From Streptomyces sp. CCM_MD2014 (GTDB lineage Bacteria > Actinomycetota > Actinomycetes > Streptomycetales > Streptomycetaceae): DNA of 64,000 bases. The stretch covers positions 1,736,001 through 1,800,000 of the forward strand of contig NZ_CP009754.1 in assembly GCF_000772045.1 (NCBI RefSeq), in the 5' to 3' direction. A program made the translations under genes and the position numbers. Under the pieces are notes generated by a model. It did no database searches, was not told the origin of the DNA, and saw only the letters and a program-made list of their open reading frames with translations. Below, in pieces: positions 61,832 through 64,000 of this stretch (positions are counted from its first letter, which is position 1; each line of letters starts with the position of its first letter).

Positions 61832-63424
61832 ATGTCCCCCGAAGTCTTGAACTCCCCGGTTCCGGCTGCCCCTTCGGCGCCCACGGCCGAACCGCGCGGC
61901 CGCCGGGCCAACCCCTGGCTGACCCTCGTCGCCGTCGCCTTCGGCCTGTTCATGGTCGGCCTGGACGGCTCGGTCGTCTCGATCGCCAACCCGGAGATCG
62001 GCCGCGACCTGAACGCCTCCACCGCCGGCCTCCAGTGGGTCACCAACGCCTACCTGCTCGCCCTCGCCGCCGCGCTCATCCTGGGCGGCAAGCTCGGCGA
62101 CCGCTTCGGCCGCCGCACCTTCTACCTCGTCGGCGTCGCCGGCTTCACCCTGGCCTCCGTCGCCATCGGCCTGGCGGGATCCATCGAGGGCGTCATAGTC
62201 TTCCGCGCCTTCCAGGGCTTCTTCGGGGCACTGCTGATGCCCAACACCCTCGGCATGCTGCGTGCCGTCTTCCCGCCCAGGAAGTTCGGCATGGCCGTGG
62301 GCGTCTGGGCCATGGTGTCGTCGGTCTCGACGGCGCTCGGACCGATCGTGGGCGGTCTCCTCGTCGAGCACGTCAACTGGGAATCGGTCTTCTACATCAA
62401 CGCCCCCATCGGCGTGATCGCGCTCGTCTTCAGCATCGCGGTCCTGCCGCAGAGCAAGAACACCACGGCGGCGCAGGAGAAGTTCGACATCCCCGGCGTC
62501 GTCCTGCTCGCGCTCGGCCTGCTCGCCGTCGTCTTCGGCGTCGTCAAGGGGGAGACATGGGGCTGGACCTCGGCCGGCACCCTGGGCGTCATGGGCGCGG
62601 GTGTCGTGGTCCTGCTGCTCTTCGGCTGGTACGAGACCCGCGTGACGCATCCGCTCCTGCCCATGCGCCTGTTCCGTAACCCGGCACTCACCATCGGCAC
62701 CGTCATCACCGCCCTGAACTTCTTCGTCCTCCTCGGCGTGATCTTCTTCGTGATGCTGTACCTGCAGAACGTCCGGGGCTTCACCCCGGTCGAGGCCGGC
62801 GTGCGCACCCTGCCGCTCAGCCTCGCCTCCGTGGTCGCCTCCCCGCTGGGCGCAGCCCTCACCGAGAGGTTCGGCCCGCGCCTGACGATGCCGCTCGGCA
62901 TGGCTCTCCAGGCCGTTGCCTGCTTCACGATGCTCGGCTGGGGCGTGCACTCCTCGTACACCGTGATGTGGCCCCCGTTCATCGCGCTGGGACTGGGCGT
63001 CGGCATGGTGATGGCCTCCTCCTCCGACGCCGTCGTCGGCAACGCGCCGGTCAAGGACGGCGGCGTCGCGGGCGGCCTCCAGGCCACCGCCCTCCAGGTC
63101 GGTGGCGCGCTCGGCACGTCCGTTCTGATCTCCCTCATCAGCAGTCGAGTCGGCTCGACCCTGAGTGGGGAGCTGATCTCCTCCGGCGTGCCCGCCGAAG
63201 GGGCCCGCGGCCTGGCGGAGGCGAAGGACGCGGTGGCCATGGGCGTCGCCCCGGTCTCCGGCGACATGCCCGCCTCGTTCCAGTCGGCGGTCGTCGAGGG
63301 CAGCCACCAGGCGTTCATGAACGGCGTCCACGGCGCCGTGCTGGTCTCCGGTGTCCTGTGCGCGCTCGGCGCCCTGCTCGCCGTGGCGGGCGTACGGCGC
63401 AGTCCCGAGACGGCCGGTCACTGA
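61832..63424 (+). CDS. DHA2-family MFS drug efflux transporter
   Basis: A 530-aa integral membrane protein with about 14 helices. Motif A is GKLGDRFGRR, motif C-like GPIVGGLL follows, and the first helix carries LFMVGLDGSVVSIANPEI, all typical of EmrB/QacA proton antiporters. It exports lipophilic drugs. ATG 61832. It is next to the MarR gene and could export the product of the neighbouring isoprenoid cluster or confer resistance. Confidence 0.93.
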   Translation: MSPEVLNSPVPAAPSAPTAEPRGRRANPWLTLVAVAFGLFMVGLDGSVVSIANPEIGRDLNASTAGLQWVTNAYLLALAAALILGGKLGDRFGRRTFYLVGVAGFTLASVAIGLAGSIEGVIVFRAFQGFFGALLMPNTLGMLRAVFPPRKFGMAVGVWAMVSSVSTALGPIVGGLLVEHVNWESVFYINAPIGVIALVFSIAVLPQSKNTTAAQEKFDIPGVVLLALGLLAVVFGVVKGETWGWTSAGTLGVMGAGVVVLLLFGWYETRVTHPLLPMRLFRNPALTIGTVITALNFFVLLGVIFFVMLYLQNVRGFTPVEAGVRTLPLSLASVVASPLGAALTERFGPRLTMPLGMALQAVACFTMLGWGVHSSYTVMWPPFIALGLGVGMVMASSSDAVVGNAPVKDGGVAGGLQATALQVGGALGTSVLISLISSRVGSTLSGELISSGVPAEGARGLAEAKDAVAMGVAPVSGDMPASFQSAVVEGSHQAFMNGVHGAVLVSGVLCALGALLAVAGVRRSPETAGH

Positions 63425-63868
63425 GGCGTGACGGCTCTGCCCGGCCGAGGCGGGTGGGCGCACCGTGAGGACGGGAACTCCTCAACGCCTCGCCGGGCCA
63501 CGGGTGGCCCCGCCACCCCGGTGGGGCGGCGGGGCCGCACCACAGGGGGTTGGTGCCGCCGCAGGTGCGGTCGGCGGTGATCTCCTCTCCCGGCGCGAGA
63601 GCGCGGACGGCGTGGATGTCCACGTTCAGGGCGTCGGTGTTCTTGCGGTGGCGCGCGTCGGGCCGGGGCGAGTGGCCTCGGCGGTCTTCTGCCCGTCGTG
63701 GCGCCGGGCGGGGCTGCCCGCGGGGCCACCCCTGCGGGCACTCTCCTGCGACCAAGCGGCGGTATGCCGGGTACGCGGCGCCCGTCCGGCGGGAGGCCAG
63801 TGGGGAGACTCTTCCTTCCCGCTTCCGCGGAGCCCGGCTCCCTCGGGCTCCGGTCGACGAGGTGACCC
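63425..63868. other. no recognisable gene
   Basis: About 440 bp between the efflux gene and the last start. A minus-strand frame carries a short stretch (VRALAPGEEITADRTC) that looks slightly like a SET domain end, but nothing extends it. I see no gene I can support. Confidence 0.35.
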
Positions 63869-64000
63869 ATGCGCCTGCTGCTCGTCCATCCCAGCGCCCT
63901 GATGTACTCCGAGATCTTCCTGCGGCTGGAGCCCCTCGGCCTGGAACGGGTGGCCGGCGCCGCCCGGGAGGCGGGCCACGAGGTACGCGTCGTGGATCTC
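63869..64000 (+). CDS. B12-binding radical SAM protein, HpnR-like (partial, runs off the window)
   Basis: The first 44 codons read MRLLLVHPSALMYSEIFLRL, then EPLGLERVAGAAREAGHEVR. This strongly resembles the N-terminal cobalamin-binding domain of HpnR-type hopanoid C-3 methylases and related B12-dependent radical SAM enzymes. The Fe-S Cys motif would lie downstream of the window. ATG 63869 has GAGGTGA upstream. As the first gene after the isoprenoid cluster it may methylate a triterpenoid product (inference). Confidence 0.7.
   Translation, partial: MRLLLVHPSALMYSEIFLRLEPLGLERVAGAAREAGHEVRVVDL

Noticed and set aside
63560..63760. Short SET-domain-like stretch (VRALAPGEEITADRTC) on the minus strand
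   Set aside because: Too short, no preceding SET motifs, and the rest of the frame is low-complexity Pro/Arg sequence.
1..64000. CRISPR arrays, tRNA and rRNA genes
   Set aside because: I looked for regularly spaced repeats, cloverleaf arms with the T-loop GTTCRA pattern and rRNA signatures and found none I could support by eye; a dedicated tRNA and CRISPR scan was not possible here.

Overview
The window is high-GC actinobacterial DNA, most likely from the chromosome of a Streptomyces species. The support is third-position GC bias in every coding frame, frequent GTG starts, many LuxR/NarL, MerR/TipA, Rrf2, HxlR, MarR and ECF regulators, and short overlapping gene pairs. No rRNA, tRNA, ribosomal or core housekeeping gene was seen. 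Together with dense regulators, broken genes and insertion sequences this suggests an accessory region such as a chromosome arm.

Layout. 0-17 kb is a signalling region: a secreted tripeptidyl-aminopeptidase-like hydrolase; a NarL-type two-component pair whose kinase carries a second, degenerate half; a cupin; a GNAT; two paralogous P-loop ATPase/HTH regulators flanking a second NarL-type kinase; a pseudo-receiver regulator; a second NarL regulator; and an OsmC/Ohr protein, with a decayed OsmC copy near 6 kb. 17-21.4 kb holds two complete IS elements back to back (IS701-like and IS5-like). They share CTAG target duplications and sit between a truncated double-domain Lrp regulator and a truncated SDR. 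21.4-30.7 kb is a catabolic or stress module: antibiotic biosynthesis monooxygenase, alpha/beta hydrolase, large LAL-type LuxR regulator, LtrA membrane protein and aldehyde dehydrogenase. The hydrolase and the aldehyde dehydrogenase carry nearly identical ~160 bp upstream regions. In between, a divergent XRE regulator/SDR pair is full of single-base frameshifts.

30.9-35.5 kb is a graveyard: a frameshifted small gene, an Rhs core fragment, an IS110 remnant beside an intact IS110, a 5' fragment of pcaD/pcaL, and a group II intron reverse-transcriptase fragment. 35.6-47 kb returns to intact genes: an ECF41-type sigma factor with an FAD oxidoreductase partner, a TipA-like MerR regulator coupled to a macrolide-type glycosyltransferase, an Rrf2 regulator with a quinone-reductase-like enzyme, an APH-like kinase, a VOC protein beside an IS256 remnant, and a divergent HxlR/aldo-keto reductase pair.

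The most interesting region is 47.4-60.8 kb. An eight-gene plus-strand operon encodes seven cytosolic proteins of no family I can name with certainty. They include two adjacent paralogues (308 and 311 aa), two small paralogues (126 and 121 aa), a 472-aa protein, an internally duplicated 599-aa protein and a 1240-aa protein with a Lys/Glu-rich insert. A polyprenyl diphosphate synthase lies among them. The architecture resembles TULIP/P47-OrfX lipid-binding gene clusters, but that is inference. Convergent to it is a translationally coupled pair: a class I isoprenoid-synthase-like protein and a vanillyl-alcohol-oxidase-family flavoprotein. A MarR regulator with an apparently leaderless promoter and a DHA2-type efflux pump follow. 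The window ends in the first 44 codons of a B12-binding, HpnR-like protein. I read 47.4-64 kb as a candidate undescribed isoprenoid pathway that uses cytosolic lipid-binding proteins.
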